This document shows, in pieces, positions 28,404 through 40,353 of a stretch of 64,000 bases of DNA (position 1 is the stretch's first letter; each line of letters begins with the position of its first letter). The position numbers were made by a program, and so were the translations under genes. This stretch comes from Spirosoma aureum (GTDB taxonomy: Bacteria > Bacteroidota > Bacteroidia > Cytophagales > Spirosomataceae): contig NZ_CP050063.1 in NCBI RefSeq assembly GCF_011604685.1, positions 4,238,501 through 4,302,500 on the forward strand, given 5' to 3'. The notes beneath the pieces are model-generated. The model made no database searches and was not told the origin of the DNA. It saw nothing but the letters and a program-made list of their open reading frames with translations.

Positions 28404-29537
28404 ATGAAAGAAATCAATCGTATTCTGACTGTTTATGAGCAAATTGACCATTTTCAGCGTAAGGTGGCGCTGGCAACGGTGGTGTACGTAGAAGGGTCAG
28501 CTTACCGACGGCCAGGAGCCCGGATGCTGGTCAGTGACGATGGCCGCTGGGAAGGGGCTATCAGTGGCGGTTGTCTGGAAGGAGACGCCCTGCGCAAAGC
28601 CCGACAGGTTATGCTCGATGGTAAACCAATGGTCGTGCGCTACGATACGATGGATGACGACGCCAACAGTCTGGGCGTAGGACTGGGCTGTAACGGCATC
28701 ATCGACGTGTTTTTGGAGCCTATTGACCCCACCGATCCAACCAATCCCATAGCTTTGTTAAGCGAATTCAGTCAGCGTCGTGACCGTCGTGTCATTGCCA
28801 CAATTTGCCGGAGAACACCCGGTACGGGCTTACGGGAGGGGAGTCGATTTGTGCTCACAGAGCACCCCACGGATGCGGTTCCAAACTGGCTTCGGCAGGA
28901 TATGGAACTGGTTATGCAGGTCGGCAAACCCCTGACTTCCATTATTCCGATACCCGGTGGTATTGTTGAAGTCTTTATCGAACGTCTGGATCCCGGTATC
29001 GAGCTAGTGATTTTCGGAGCAGGCTACGATACGATCCCACTCACAAGGCTGGCCACCGAAATCGGCTGGCGGGTCACGGTAACCGAAGACTGTATTGCAC
29101 ACTTAGCTCCCAAACGCTTTCCGGAAGCGACCTGTTTGCTCTACGCCGATGCTGATGCCGTGACGGACAAACTTGCCTTCACGGATCAGACAGCCGCTGT
29201 GCTGATGTCGCACAACTACACCTACGACCTGGCTGTGTTGACCAGGCTTTTGAAAACTGAGGTGCCCTATATTGGCATGCTGGGTCCACGTAAACGTTAC
29301 GAAAAAATGAAGAACCAGTGGGAGCGAACGGGATGCTCGTTTGACGCATCGAGCCTGAAACGGGTTCATTCTCCGATTGGTCTGGATCTTGGCGCAGAAA
29401 CCCCCGATGAGATCGCGCTTTCCATTCTGAGTGAAATCAAAGCCTTTTTCAGTCAGCGGAGCGGAGGTTTTCTGACCGACAGATCTGGCCCCATCCATGA
29501 TCGGATAACCACTGAACAGAACGCTGTTTTTGTTTAA
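28404..29537 (+). CDS. XdhC/CoxI-family molybdenum-hydroxylase maturation protein
   Basis: A 377-residue XdhC-family protein needed to sulfurate the molybdenum cofactor and insert it into xanthine-dehydrogenase-type enzymes. The N-terminal CoxI domain has ALATVVYVEGSAYRRPGARML and AISGGCLEGD. GVGLGCNGIIDVFLEP follows. The C-terminal Rossmann domain (about 195-330) has LVIFGAGYDTIPLTRLA, then VLMSHNYTYDLAVL, PYIGMLGPRKRYEKM and the terminal SPIGLDLGAETPDEIALSILSEI. It is first in operon A, directly upstream of the IorA/IorB-type subunits, so it probably matures both this enzyme and the second one at 42-45 kb, which lacks its own XdhC. Confidence 0.93.
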   Translation: MKEINRILTVYEQIDHFQRKVALATVVYVEGSAYRRPGARMLVSDDGRWEGAISGGCLEGDALRKARQVMLDGKPMVVRYDTMDDDANSLGVGLGCNGIIDVFLEPIDPTDPTNPIALLSEFSQRRDRRVIATICRRTPGTGLREGSRFVLTEHPTDAVPNWLRQDMELVMQVGKPLTSIIPIPGGIVEVFIERLDPGIELVIFGAGYDTIPLTRLATEIGWRVTVTEDCIAHLAPKRFPEATCLLYADADAVTDKLAFTDQTAAVLMSHNYTYDLAVLTRLLKTEVPYIGMLGPRKRYEKMKNQWERTGCSFDASSLKRVHSPIGLDLGAETPDEIALSILSEIKAFFSQRSGGFLTDRSGPIHDRITTEQNAVFV

Positions 29538-29595
29538 TATGAGATCTATTATCTTGTGATTCAAACGCTTACTATAACGATTAAACCCTATCACT

Positions 29596-30051
29596 GTGGC
29601 CACATATAATCTAAAAATTAACGGAAAAATCAGGCAGGTAAACGTCGACCCATCGACGCCCATGCTTTGGGTATTACGTGATCATCTGGACTTGCCCGGC
29701 ACCAAATACGGCTGTGGTATCGCTCAGTGCGGAGCCTGCACCGTCCATTTGAGTGGAACGGCAGTTCGCTCTTGCCAACTGCCGGTTTCGGCCGTCGGCA
29801 AGGAGGCCATCACCACCATTGAAGGCTTGTCGGTCAAAGGCGACCATCCCGTTCAGAAGGCATGGCTGGAACACGATGTGGCGCAGTGTGGCTACTGCCA
29901 GGCGGGGCAAATCATGAGTGCGGCTTCCCTGCTGAAGTCCAATCCGAATCCCGGCGATGCTGATATCGATGCCGCCATGAGCGGGAACATCTGCCGGTGT
30001 GGAACGTACCTGCGCATTAAAGAAGCCATCAAATCAGCGGCCAAAAAGTAA
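29596..30051 (+). CDS. (2Fe-2S)-binding subunit of a molybdenum hydroxylase, isoquinoline 1-oxidoreductase alpha-like (1)
   Basis: A 151-residue iron-sulfur subunit. An N-terminal plant-ferredoxin-type cluster has C-x4-C-x2-C in [14 protein letters not shown] plus Cys in VRSCQLP. A C-terminal helical cluster domain has QCGYCQAGQ and [11 protein letters not shown]. These pass electrons from the molybdenum site. The start is GTG at 29596 (M-A-T-Y-N). It has no leader, while its partner IorB-like subunit has a Tat signal, so it is probably exported as a hitchhiker in the assembled complex. It is 58 bp from xdhC and 33 bp before the large subunit. Confidence 0.95.
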   Translation: MATYNLKINGKIRQVNVDPSTPMLWVLRDHLDLPGTKYGCGIAQCGACTVHLSGTAVRSCQLPVSAVGKEAITTIEGLSVKGDHPVQKAWLEHDVAQCGYCQAGQIMSAASLLKSNPNPGDADIDAAMSGNICRCGTYLRIKEAIKSAAKK

Positions 30052-30084
30052 GACAGCCGTCAACCCGTTAACAAAACCTTGACC

Positions 30085-32337
30085 ATGACTACTACTAAAT
30101 CGACATATAACCGACGCTCCTTCCTAAAGGCTTCCTTGCTGTCAGGTGGGGGTATGATGCTCAGCATTAGCTGGTTATCAAGCGCGAAAGCCGCTGATAA
30201 ACTGCAGACCCTGAATGTGCCCGAGCAATGGGCCCAGCTCAACGGCTACATTCAGATAACAGCTGACAATGTAGTTAAACTCATGTGCCCAAATCCCGAA
30301 TTTGGCCAGAACGTGATGACTTCGTTGCCCATGATCGTTGCCGAGGAATTAGACGTAGACTGGAAAAACGTTGTCGTTGAGATGGGGCCGCACGACAGCA
30401 CGAAATTAGGGCCACAGTTTACGGGCGGCAGTAATTCAGTCCGGATGTACTGGAAACCGCTCCGGGAAGCCGGGGCCGCTGCCCGACAGATGTTGTGTCA
30501 GGCAGCCGCTCAAACCTGGAATGTGCCGATAGAAGAAGTAACGACCAAAGCGGGCGTATTGCATCATTCGAGCGGGAAGTCGGCGAACTATGGTGAAATG
30601 GCCAGTAAAGCCGCTACCCTGGCGGTGCCGAAAGGCATGAAACTAAAAGCCCCGAAGGATTTTAGCATCGTCAGAAAATCCAAGAAAAATGTAGAGGGCT
30701 TCAAGGTCGTAACCGGAAAACCGCTATTTGGGCTGGATTATCGGGCTGACGGTATGCTCATTGCCATGATTCAGCATCCGCCAGCCTTCGGTATGAAGCT
30801 GAAATCGTTCGATGCGTCGCAAACCCTCAAAATGCCGGGCATTAAGGAGGTTTTTAATCTGAAATTGTATGAAGACGGTTTCGAGCAAGGTGGTTTCGAT
30901 ACCCGGACGTTCAATGATTTGCTGGTCATCGTTGGCAAATCGACCTGGGAAGTTATGAATGCCCGCAAAAAGTTACTCGCCCAGTGGGAGCCGATCGGGG
31001 ATACCAAAGATACCATGATGGGTAGGGGCGGCAAACGAGAGGTTGTAGTTCCGGGAGGGCTTGAAAGCACCACTGCCCAGCTGGAAAAAATGCAGGAGTA
31101 TGCCAAAAAACCAGCTCAGCAATTGAGAAAAGACGGCGACCCCGAAACGGCTTTCAAGAATGCGGCTCAGGTAATCGAACGCACCTATAATGCTCCGTTT
31201 CTGGCCCATAACTGCATGGAACCGATGAATTTCTTCGCCCATGTGACGGAAGAAAAGGCAGTGCTGGTAGGCCCGTTGCAGGCACCTGGTTGGATCGAAC
31301 CGACACTGTCGAAAATTTTAAATCTTCCCGCCGACAAGATTGAGATTCAGATGACTCGGATGGGTGGAGGCTTTGGTCGCCGGGCGTATGGCCATTATCT
31401 CACCGAAGCGGCTCTGATCTCCAAAAAAGCCAAAGCACCGATCAAACTCATCTACACCCGCGAAGATGACATGACCTACGGGATTTATCGCCCGATGTAC
31501 ACGGCAACGTATCGTGCGGCTTTAGACGCCAATAAAAACCTGATTGCCTTTCATGTGAAAGGGGGTGGCATACCCGAACATGCGATTCATGCCAATCGTT
31601 TTCCGGCTGGTGCCGTAGATAATTACCTGGCTGAAGGCTGGGAGATACCTTCCAATATTACCATTGGTGCGTTCCGGGCCCCACGTTCCAACTTTAACGC
31701 AGCCGCCGAACAATCCTTCCTGGATGAAGTAGCTGAGGCTATGGGTAAAGACCCCATCGAGTTTAGACTGGAGCTTCTAAAACGGGCCAAGGAAAATCCG
31801 GTTGGCAAAAATAATGAGTACGACGCCGACCGGTATGCGGGCGTGTTGACATTGGTACGGGATAAGTCGGGCTGGAATAAGCCCGGTAATGAGAAGTACC
31901 ATCGTGGTGTAGCTGCTTATTTCTGTCATAACTCCTATGCGGCCCACGTAGTCGATATGGTGACCCGAGAGGGTCAGCCCTACGTGGAGCGAGTATTCAG
32001 TGCCATGGACTGCGGTATCGTAATAAACCCCGATGCGGCAACCAATATGGTGCAGGGAGCAGTGGTCGACGGGATCGGCAATGCTTTTTATGGTGCTCTT
32101 ACGCATAAAAATGGGGCTGCCGAGCAAAGTAACTTCAACAATTACCGCATCATCCGGCATAACGAAGCGCCAAAACTGATTGAGGTTCACTTTGTTGAAA
32201 ATGACCTCGACCCGACCGGGTTAGGTGAGCCCCCCTTTCCGCCGGTATTTGGAGCCGTAGCCAATGCGTTGTATAAAAATACCGGCAAACGGCAATATAA
32301 TCAGCCCTTTAAGCCCACGCTGGACAAGCGGATTTAA
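30085..32337 (+). CDS. molybdopterin-binding large subunit, isoquinoline 1-oxidoreductase beta-like, Tat-exported (1)
   Basis: A 750-residue xanthine-dehydrogenase-superfamily catalytic subunit. The ATG at 30085 is preferred over TTG two codons upstream. The Tat signal is [15 protein letters not shown] with cleavage near AKAAD. Molybdopterin motifs: [23 protein letters not shown] and [17 protein letters not shown]. The base Glu is in [18 protein letters not shown] near the C terminus. IorAB-type enzymes hydroxylate N-heterocycles or oxidise aldehydes with water as oxygen source, in the periplasm in this form. It is a paralogue of the gene at 43527, which has more active-site conservation near GVGEPGLPAF. 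Confidence 0.93.
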   Translation: MTTTKSTYNRRSFLKASLLSGGGMMLSISWLSSAKAADKLQTLNVPEQWAQLNGYIQITADNVVKLMCPNPEFGQNVMTSLPMIVAEELDVDWKNVVVEMGPHDSTKLGPQFTGGSNSVRMYWKPLREAGAAARQMLCQAAAQTWNVPIEEVTTKAGVLHHSSGKSANYGEMASKAATLAVPKGMKLKAPKDFSIVRKSKKNVEGFKVVTGKPLFGLDYRADGMLIAMIQHPPAFGMKLKSFDASQTLKMPGIKEVFNLKLYEDGFEQGGFDTRTFNDLLVIVGKSTWEVMNARKKLLAQWEPIGDTKDTMMGRGGKREVVVPGGLESTTAQLEKMQEYAKKPAQQLRKDGDPETAFKNAAQVIERTYNAPFLAHNCMEPMNFFAHVTEEKAVLVGPLQAPGWIEPTLSKILNLPADKIEIQMTRMGGGFGRRAYGHYLTEAALISKKAKAPIKLIYTREDDMTYGIYRPMYTATYRAALDANKNLIAFHVKGGGIPEHAIHANRFPAGAVDNYLAEGWEIPSNITIGAFRAPRSNFNAAAEQSFLDEVAEAMGKDPIEFRLELLKRAKENPVGKNNEYDADRYAGVLTLVRDKSGWNKPGNEKYHRGVAAYFCHNSYAAHVVDMVTREGQPYVERVFSAMDCGIVINPDAATNMVQGAVVDGIGNAFYGALTHKNGAAEQSNFNNYRIIRHNEAPKLIEVHFVENDLDPTGLGEPPFPPVFGAVANALYKNTGKRQYNQPFKPTLDKRI

Positions 32338-32351
32338 GCTGCAATAATGCA

Positions 32352-32395
32352 CGTCGACGCATCCAAGGCACTATAGCCGCTTGGATGCGTCGACG
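32352..32395. repeat. 16-bp hairpin between iorB-like and carboxylesterase genes
   Basis: CGTCGACGCATCCAAG (32352-32367) and its exact complement (32380-32395) sit 14 bp past the large-subunit stop. There is no T tract. It may attenuate or protect the transcript. It covers the ATG at 32385, which argues against that codon as the esterase start. Confidence 0.75.
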
Positions 32396-32429
32396 CAATG
32401 AATCAAGTATCACCCTGGACCAAAGCATC

Positions 32430-34031
32430 GTGAGAAAAATAATATTGGTAGGGGTTGCCCTCCTGATTACCCACGCCTTGCAGGCGCAACAATCAATGCC
32501 AACGGTCCGTACGGCCTCCGGAATCGTACGTGGCGTGACCGAGGGGGATATTTCCAGCTTCAAAGGCATTCCGTATGCAGCAGCCCCGGTCGGTGCCAAT
32601 CGCTGGCGGCCACCCCAGCCTGTTCCTGACTGGGAGGGCGAGCGCGATGCCAGCAAATTTGGAGCAGATGCTCCTCAAAGAGGATTTTCTGCTGGTGCGG
32701 CAGCCCTGTCGCCCAACTCATCCGAAGACTGTCTTTTTCTTAATGTGTGGAAACCCGCCAATGCTACCGAGAAATCAAAGCTTCCGGTTATGGTGTGGAT
32801 TCACGGAGGTGCGTTCGTATTCGGTAGCGGTTCTCAGCCGGATTTTACAGGGTCTCAGTTTGCCCGGCAAGGCGTTATTCTGGTCACAATCAACTACCGA
32901 CTGGGCCGATTGGGCTTCTTCGCGTTTCCTGCGCTAAGTCGCGAGCATCCGGAAGAACCCAAGGGTAGTTATGCTTACATGGATCAGATTGCTGCCCTTC
33001 AGTGGGTGAAGAGGAACATTGCCGCCTTTGGCGGAAATCCAGCAAACGTTACTATTTTCGGTGAGTCCGCAGGCGGAGTCTCGGTACTTTCTCTTCTCTC
33101 CATACCGGCGGCAAAAGACCTTTTTCAGAAGGCGATCAGTGAATCGGGTGGCGCTCGTGACGGCGTGCTGACAGGGCGCCCAATCAATAAAGAAAATGCG
33201 GATGTGAATTATCCGGTATCGGCTGAAACGATCGGGGTGAACTTCGCTAAGCGGTATGGCATCGAAGGCACCGATGCGGCTGCGCTGGCTAAGCTCCGTG
33301 CGCTCAGTGCTGCCGAGATTGTAGATGGCGGTCAGGAAACCGCGGGGCAGGGTGGACCGCAAACCTATTCAGGTCCGATTTTCGATGGCAAGTTCGTTGT
33401 GGAAACTGCCGAGAGTGCTTTTAAGGCTGGAAGGCAGCCGAAGGTACCCTTACTAATCGGGTCGAATAGCGCCGAAGTACAGGCCGGCTTTGTCAATGCC
33501 AGATCGAAGGAAGAATTGGTCGCTATGTTCGGTCCCCTGAAGAATGAATTTACCGCAGCCTACGACCCAGATGGTAACACTGAATTCGCCCGGATGCTTA
33601 CACTGGTCAACACCGACAAGGTTTGGGCGGAGCCGGCCCGATTCACCGCAAGGGCTTTTGTCGCCAAAGGTGCACCGGCATACCTTTATCTTTTCTCCTA
33701 CGTCGACCCTTCCATGCAGGAACGAATGCGGTATGGCGCAGCCCACGCGTCTGAAATTGTTTATGCGTTCGACAACCTGAGAGACCGAAATGGCGTCACC
33801 GTTAGCCCCAAAAGCAAAGCGGTTGCTCAGATGATGAATACGTACTGGGCCAACTTCGCTAAAACGGGTGATCCCAATGGCAATGGACTGGCCAAATGGC
33901 CCGTTTATGATCTAAAAAAGAATGATGTTTTTGAGTTTCGACCCGATGGATCGGCAGCTAGTACGACCGATCAACGAAAAGCAAGGCTGGACGTGATGGA
34001 GAAAGCCGCCACGGCGACGAAGTCAAATTAG
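32430..34031 (+). CDS. secreted carboxylesterase type B
   Basis: A secreted type-B carboxylesterase, 533 residues from GTG 32430; an in-frame ATG at 32385 would add 15 residues but lies in a hairpin arm. The signal peptide ends at ALQAQ. Motifs: [22 protein letters not shown], the oxyanion HGGAF, NYRLG, and the nucleophile elbow [10 protein letters not shown]. The catalytic Glu/Asp is expected in LIGSNSAEV, and the His in [12 protein letters not shown]. It hydrolyses carboxylic esters. It lies in operon A after the molybdenum hydroxylase, suggesting it frees an aromatic acid or alcohol for the pathway. Confidence 0.92.
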   Translation: MRKIILVGVALLITHALQAQQSMPTVRTASGIVRGVTEGDISSFKGIPYAAAPVGANRWRPPQPVPDWEGERDASKFGADAPQRGFSAGAAALSPNSSEDCLFLNVWKPANATEKSKLPVMVWIHGGAFVFGSGSQPDFTGSQFARQGVILVTINYRLGRLGFFAFPALSREHPEEPKGSYAYMDQIAALQWVKRNIAAFGGNPANVTIFGESAGGVSVLSLLSIPAAKDLFQKAISESGGARDGVLTGRPINKENADVNYPVSAETIGVNFAKRYGIEGTDAAALAKLRALSAAEIVDGGQETAGQGGPQTYSGPIFDGKFVVETAESAFKAGRQPKVPLLIGSNSAEVQAGFVNARSKEELVAMFGPLKNEFTAAYDPDGNTEFARMLTLVNTDKVWAEPARFTARAFVAKGAPAYLYLFSYVDPSMQERMRYGAAHASEIVYAFDNLRDRNGVTVSPKSKAVAQMMNTYWANFAKTGDPNGNGLAKWPVYDLKKNDVFEFRPDGSAASTTDQRKARLDVMEKAATATKSN

Positions 34032-34111
34032 AAGAAACACAGCTTAGAGAGAGCTGGAAGAGTTAATCCGGCTTTCTCTACCTATCGACCTTACTACTCA
34101 ACGCAACGACT

Positions 34112-35371
34112 ATGAAAAACCAACTGTTGTTTATTGCCGCCGGTATCTTAATTGCAGTGTCTTCCTGCAAAACGGATAGCGATACACCAGCCACGCCTTC
34201 TACAGGAACAACTCCGCCAACTTCCGGAACAACGACAACCAGTACGTCACCGGTCGAAACGAATCGACCCAATTCAACCTATAGTCCCGCTTTTTCGGGA
34301 CAAACCCGAGTGACGGGTGTCCGTACTACCACCCCCTTCGAAAGCAACGTGCTGACTACAGCCCTGACGAGTCCATGGGGCATTGCCTGCCTTCCGGATG
34401 GGCGATTTCTCATTACCGAAAAAGCGGGTACGATGCGACTTGTAACGACTGGCGGGCAAGTGAGTGCTCCACTAAGCGGTATACCGGCGGTCAATAGCAG
34501 TGGCCAGGGTGGTTTACTAGGCTTGTGTATCGATCCAGCCTTTACGACCAATCGAATGATTTACTGGAGCTTTTCGGAACGGGCAACTGCTGGTAATCTT
34601 CTGGCCGTTGCCAAGGGTAGGCTTTCAGCGAATGAAACAAGTCTGGAGGGCGTAACGGTTATCTACCGGGCCACGCCAGCATATGCAGGCACTAATCAAT
34701 ACGGCAGCCGGGTTATTTTTGACCGGACTGGAAACCTACTGGTAAGTAGTGGCGATCGTTCCGATCCGGGCATCCGGGTACAGGCTCAAGCTTTAAACTC
34801 CGCCATCGGTAAACTTATCCGGATCACAACTGACGGCGGCCCCGCTCCGGGTAATCCGTTCGCTGGGCAGGCAGACGTTCGACCCGAATTGTATTCCATC
34901 GGCCACCGAAATCAGCACGGATTAAGCATCCATCCGGTAACGGGTGATTTGTGGGAAGGAGAACTGGGGCCCCGAGGAGGAGACGAAATCAACCGCATCC
35001 GGCCTGGAGCGAATTATGGATGGCCTGTCATTACGTACGGGATCGATTATAGCGGCCAGCGCCTTGGGGAAGGCATTCAGCAACGAGATGGCATGGAGCA
35101 GCCGGTTTACTATTGGGACCCGGTTGTCTCACCCAGTGGCATGACTTTCTACAGCGGTAATCGGATTCCGGAGTGGCAAAATAACCTGTTTATTGGGGCA
35201 TTGAGTGGGATGCACATTGTCCGACTGGTGATCGAAAATAATCGGGTGGTTGGTGAAGAACGACTGCTGGCGAGTGAGGGTCAACGGTTTCGGGATATAA
35301 CCCAGGGGCCAGACGGAGCCTTATATGCCATTACTGACGGCGGAAGACTGTATCGAATCGATAAACGATGA
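34112..35371 (+). CDS. PQQ-dependent sugar dehydrogenase-like lipoprotein
   Basis: A 419-residue lipoprotein (lipobox AVSSC, Cys19) followed by a Thr/Ser/Pro-rich linker of about 40 residues and a six-bladed propeller of the soluble aldose-sugar-dehydrogenase (glucose/sorbosone) family. Motifs: LTSPWGIACLPDGRFLITEKAG, GLLGLCIDPAF, GNLLVSSGDRSD, YSIGHRNQHGLSIHPVTGDLW with the active-site His-x-Asn-x-His region, and GDEINRIRPGANYGWP. It oxidises aldoses or similar alcohols with PQQ and passes electrons to the respiratory chain. It is probably the last gene of operon A; a strong hairpin follows. Confidence 0.9.
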   Translation: MKNQLLFIAAGILIAVSSCKTDSDTPATPSTGTTPPTSGTTTTSTSPVETNRPNSTYSPAFSGQTRVTGVRTTTPFESNVLTTALTSPWGIACLPDGRFLITEKAGTMRLVTTGGQVSAPLSGIPAVNSSGQGGLLGLCIDPAFTTNRMIYWSFSERATAGNLLAVAKGRLSANETSLEGVTVIYRATPAYAGTNQYGSRVIFDRTGNLLVSSGDRSDPGIRVQAQALNSAIGKLIRITTDGGPAPGNPFAGQADVRPELYSIGHRNQHGLSIHPVTGDLWEGELGPRGGDEINRIRPGANYGWPVITYGIDYSGQRLGEGIQQRDGMEQPVYYWDPVVSPSGMTFYSGNRIPEWQNNLFIGALSGMHIVRLVIENNRVVGEERLLASEGQRFRDITQGPDGALYAITDGGRLYRIDKR

Positions 35372-35397
35372 ACGGCAACGGTAATCCATCGACACCG

Positions 35398-35455
35398 TAA
35401 CCAGAAGCGGCCCCGTAGAGCAAACGTGTCTGCTCCAGGGGACCGCTTCTGGTTA
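35398..35455. terminator. long imperfect hairpin between convergent genes
   Basis: TAACCAGAAGCGGCCCC (from 35398) pairs with GGGGACCGCTTCTGGTTA (ending 35455) over a 25-bp stem with few mismatches and an 8-nt loop. It separates the PQQ dehydrogenase from the convergent AraC gene and is followed by ATCTT. Confidence 0.75.
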
Positions 35456-35539
35456 ATCTTCAATATAATTGTAGTCTGCCACATATTTGCCTGATTGCCT
35501 AGGCATCAAGACAAGAATAAAGTAGAAAAATGCAGGCTA

Positions 35540-36442
35540 TTAATTGTTATGTAGCGTCCGGTATTCATTGGGCGATTGGCCAACCCGTTGTTTAAATAAG
35601 CGCATGAAATGCTGGGGATATTTAAAACCTAATTCATAGGCTAGTTGACTAACGGATTTGCTTTGATCGAATATCCGTTCTTTGGCCACCTCGATCACCT
35701 TTGTCTGAATGTATTCCTGCGCGGTTTTACCCGTTTCTTTTTTGATCAGGTCACCAAAATAGTTTGCCGACAAATTCAATTCACTGGCGCAGTAAGCCAC
35801 GGAAGGCAAACCAATAAGTTGTGGTTTATCAGCCTGATAATACTCATTCAGCAAATGCTCGAACCGTTCCAGTATCCCTTTATGGACAGTATCCCGGGTA
35901 ATAAACTGGCGGTCATAAAAACGGACACAATAGTTCAGGAAAAGTTCAATGTTGTTCACAATCAGCTTCTTACTGTGCGTATCGATGGCATGTTCTAATT
36001 CATAGTCAATTTTAGAAAAGCAATCCATCACAATACCTCGTTCACGTTTGGACAAGTGCAGGGCTTCATTCGATTGGTAACCAAAGAAGCTAAATTCCTG
36101 TATGTGACGCCCCAGCGAAGTACCATGAATTAAATCCGGGTGAAAAACCAGCGCATAGCCTTTGGGCTGATACGTCTCCCCGTTGCTATTTATCCCTGCC
36201 ACCTGACCCGGTGCCAGAAAAACCAGCGTACCCTCCTGGTAATCATAGGTATGCAGGCCATATACCAAATCACCGCATTTGACGTCTTTTAAGAATATAG
36301 TGTAGAAGCCAAAATACATGCGGGACCCTTGTCTTGGATCTGCCTTGGAAAGATCGACAACACTTACCAGCGGGTGCAGGGTTTCATTATTATTGAAGGC
36401 ATTGTAGTCGCTTATTGTCTCAAATCGTCTTAGGGTATCCAT
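35540..36442 (-). CDS. AraC-family transcriptional regulator (candidate master regulator of the redox gene clusters)
   Basis: A 300-residue regulator. The N-terminal ~180 residues form a cupin-like sensing domain (YTIFLKDVKCGDLVYG, GTLVFLAPGQVAGI). The C-terminal AraC/XylS DNA-binding domain has two helix-turn-helix units: LNLSANYFGDLIKKETGKT and KSVSQLAYELGFKYPQHFMRLFK, ending GQSPNEYR. Such proteins bind tandem 17-21 bp direct repeats and activate from next to the -33 region. It is divergent from operon B, whose promoter holds exactly that kind of repeat, and two more copies precede operons A and C. A -7-like TAATTTTG lies on its own strand at 36465-36472, so autoregulation is possible. Confidence 0.92.
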   Translation of the reverse strand: MDTLRRFETISDYNAFNNNETLHPLVSVVDLSKADPRQGSRMYFGFYTIFLKDVKCGDLVYGLHTYDYQEGTLVFLAPGQVAGINSNGETYQPKGYALVFHPDLIHGTSLGRHIQEFSFFGYQSNEALHLSKRERGIVMDCFSKIDYELEHAIDTHSKKLIVNNIELFLNYCVRFYDRQFITRDTVHKGILERFEHLLNEYYQADKPQLIGLPSVAYCASELNLSANYFGDLIKKETGKTAQEYIQTKVIEVAKERIFDQSKSVSQLAYELGFKYPQHFMRLFKQRVGQSPNEYRTLHNN

Positions 36443-36464
36443 AGTAGTACCGTTATAACCAAGT

Positions 36465-36472
36465 CAAAATTA
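36465..36472 (-). promoter_or_regulatory. putative -7 box of the araC gene
   Basis: Minus strand TAATTTTG fits TAnnTTTG and lies 23 bp before the ATG at 36442. The tandem operator at 36510-36547 is about 38 bp upstream of it, close enough for shared control of both directions. Confidence 0.35.
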
Positions 36473-36509
36473 CCGCTTTCCTGCCAGCCTTCCTGATGCG
36501 TAAACACGA

Positions 36510-37450
<941 letters not shown>

Positions 37451-37462
37451 AATACCATAACC

Positions 37463-37924
37463 ATGAATAGTAGACGTATTAGTAAACTTATCCTGCTTGT
37501 AGCCATAGTTACTCTTACTTTTCAGGCTCTGGCACAAAACGCTCCACTCTTCCCCAAAGGGGAACTTGCGACCACCAAAACCCATGTGGGTGATGTCTGG
37601 CTAAGTGAGGTTAGCGGCCCGGACAGCACCTTCGCATTCAGCATTGCACAGGCCGTTTTCGCCCCTGGTGCCCGACTTGACTGGCATTCCCATCCGGGCG
37701 GACAAATTCTTCTTTTTACCGACGGGGAAGGCTACTATCAGGAGCGGGGTAAGCCACGAAAAACCATTCGTAAAGGGGAGGTCGTTAAATGCCAGCCGGG
37801 TGTGGAGCATTGGCACGGAGCAACCCCGACCAGTGGTGTTACATACCTGGCCACTAGTCCGGCCAAAGGAAAAACCATCTGGTTGCAACGAGTGACTGAT
37901 GAAGAATATGGTACGAAAAAGTAA
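37463..37924 (+). CDS. secreted cupin, (R)-mandelonitrile-lyase-like (1)
   Basis: A 153-residue secreted single-domain cupin (signal peptide ends ALAQN). Metal ligands: His-x-His-x3-Gln in WHSHPGGQ, and the last His in EHWHGA. The family pattern FAPGARLDWHSHPGGQ, RKGEVVKCQPGVEHWHGA and a VTDEEYG tail match cupin hydroxynitrile lyases of the GtHNL type, where Mn binds the same residues. Catalysis of that reaction here is inference. It starts 12 bp after the AKR stop. A paralogue closes operon C at 48085. Confidence 0.88.
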   Translation: MNSRRISKLILLVAIVTLTFQALAQNAPLFPKGELATTKTHVGDVWLSEVSGPDSTFAFSIAQAVFAPGARLDWHSHPGGQILLFTDGEGYYQERGKPRKTIRKGEVVKCQPGVEHWHGATPTSGVTYLATSPAKGKTIWLQRVTDEEYGTKK

Positions 37925-37972
37925 CCCGTTCCTAGCCGTGTGAAACCGATAAACCATTTAACGTTTAACATC

Positions 37973-38449
37973 ATGAAAAAAGTCCTTTTAAGCTTATTCC
38001 TATGCATAGCCATTATGCAGTTTTCACACGCCCAAACAGCCCAGACGAATCCTTCGTCACCCAATCCCTCTGCTACCGAGCAGGAAATTATTAATCTCTC
38101 GAAGGATAAATGGCAGTGGATGTCTGACAAGAATGTGGACAGGCTAGCTACCTTATTTGATGAAAAATCGATGTTTGTCCACATGGGTGGCAGCTGGGGC
38201 AAAAGTCGGGAGCTGGAGGTCATTAAGAGTGGAAATATCTGGTACAAAAAAGCGAGTGTCTATGCAACGACCTTACATATGATTGGCAATACGGCCATTC
38301 TGTTAAGTGACCTTGATCTGGTGGCCGTAGTGGGCGGAAACGAGGTGACCAATCCATTTATGGTGACGGAGGTCTTTGTGAAAGAAAACGGAAAATGGAT
38401 ACTGGGTCAACTCTCGTTCTCCAGACTGATGAGGCCTGTTAAAAACTAG
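37973..38449 (+). CDS. secreted NTF2-like (SnoaL/DUF4440) protein (1)
   Basis: A 158-residue secreted protein; ATG 37973 gives a clean signal peptide (MKKVLLSLFL, cleaved near HAQT), and the in-frame ATG at 37940 is rejected. The mature part is a nuclear-transport-factor-2 cone fold: QEIINLSKDKWQWMSDKNVDRLATLF, FVHMGG, ELEVIKSGNIWYKKA and a C-terminal sheet ending GKWILGQLSFS. Such folds serve as small isomerases, dehydratases or ligand binders. A tandem paralogue follows at 38546. Confidence 0.85.
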   Translation: MKKVLLSLFLCIAIMQFSHAQTAQTNPSSPNPSATEQEIINLSKDKWQWMSDKNVDRLATLFDEKSMFVHMGGSWGKSRELEVIKSGNIWYKKASVYATTLHMIGNTAILLSDLDLVAVVGGNEVTNPFMVTEVFVKENGKWILGQLSFSRLMRPVKN

Positions 38450-38545
38450 TCGCTTAGCCGTCATTCGCGCTCAGCCAGGAATCATCGAGAGTACAGAAAT
38501 TTTTCATATACAGATAGTTAATTAATCCTTAATATCATTTGCACT

Positions 38546-39016
38546 ATGAAAGTATCAATTCTTGGCCTGTGTTTTCTGTTGATTGGCATACAGGCATCCT
38601 TCGCCCAGACATCAACGACAGCCACCCCAACAAAGGCCGAGCAGGAAATTATTGACCTCTCCAAACAAAAATGGCAGTGGATGGCCGATAAGAATGTGGA
38701 GAAACTGGCTCAGCTTTTCGACGATAAGTCAAAATTTGTCCATATGAGTGGCACCTGGAAAAAGGACGAAGAACTCGAGATTATTAAAACAGGAAGCATT
38801 TGGTATAGAAAAGCGGATGTCCACGATGTAGCTGTAGAGCTGTTTGACAACACCGCCATCATCTGGAGCCGCATCACACTGGAGTCAACGGTTCGGGGTA
38901 GTGAGGCAAAGGTTGAGTTTACAGTGACTGAGGTCTATAAAAAACAAGTCAATGTCTGGAAAATGTTAGCCTTGACCTTTAGCAGTGTCCGGGACACCCA
39001 TGTTATTAAGCATTAA
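38546..39016 (+). CDS. secreted NTF2-like (SnoaL/DUF4440) protein (2)
   Basis: A 156-residue paralogue of the preceding gene, with the same leader type (cleaved near FAQT) and shared blocks EQEIIDLSKQKWQWMADKNVEKLAQLFDD, KFVHMSGTW, EELEIIKTGSIWYRKADV. The C-terminal sheet differs (VEFTVTEVYKKQVNVWKML). It evidently arose by tandem duplication. The 96-bp gap before it contains an AT-rich stretch that could hold an additional start, but no clear -7 box. Confidence 0.85.
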   Translation: MKVSILGLCFLLIGIQASFAQTSTTATPTKAEQEIIDLSKQKWQWMADKNVEKLAQLFDDKSKFVHMSGTWKKDEELEIIKTGSIWYRKADVHDVAVELFDNTAIIWSRITLESTVRGSEAKVEFTVTEVYKKQVNVWKMLALTFSSVRDTHVIKH

Positions 39017-39078
39017 CCAGGTATCTGGTTTTCTGCCATCCTGACGATAAAATCGGAACGATTTAGCCCCAATTACCC

Positions 39079-40265
<1,187 letters not shown>

Positions 40266-40353
40266 TTATTCATCAGGATTGTCTTCATCCAGGCCTGAAA
40301 ACCTTAAACCGAATCACGCGTTTGAGGTCCTCGTCAGTTGAAATCGGAACGTA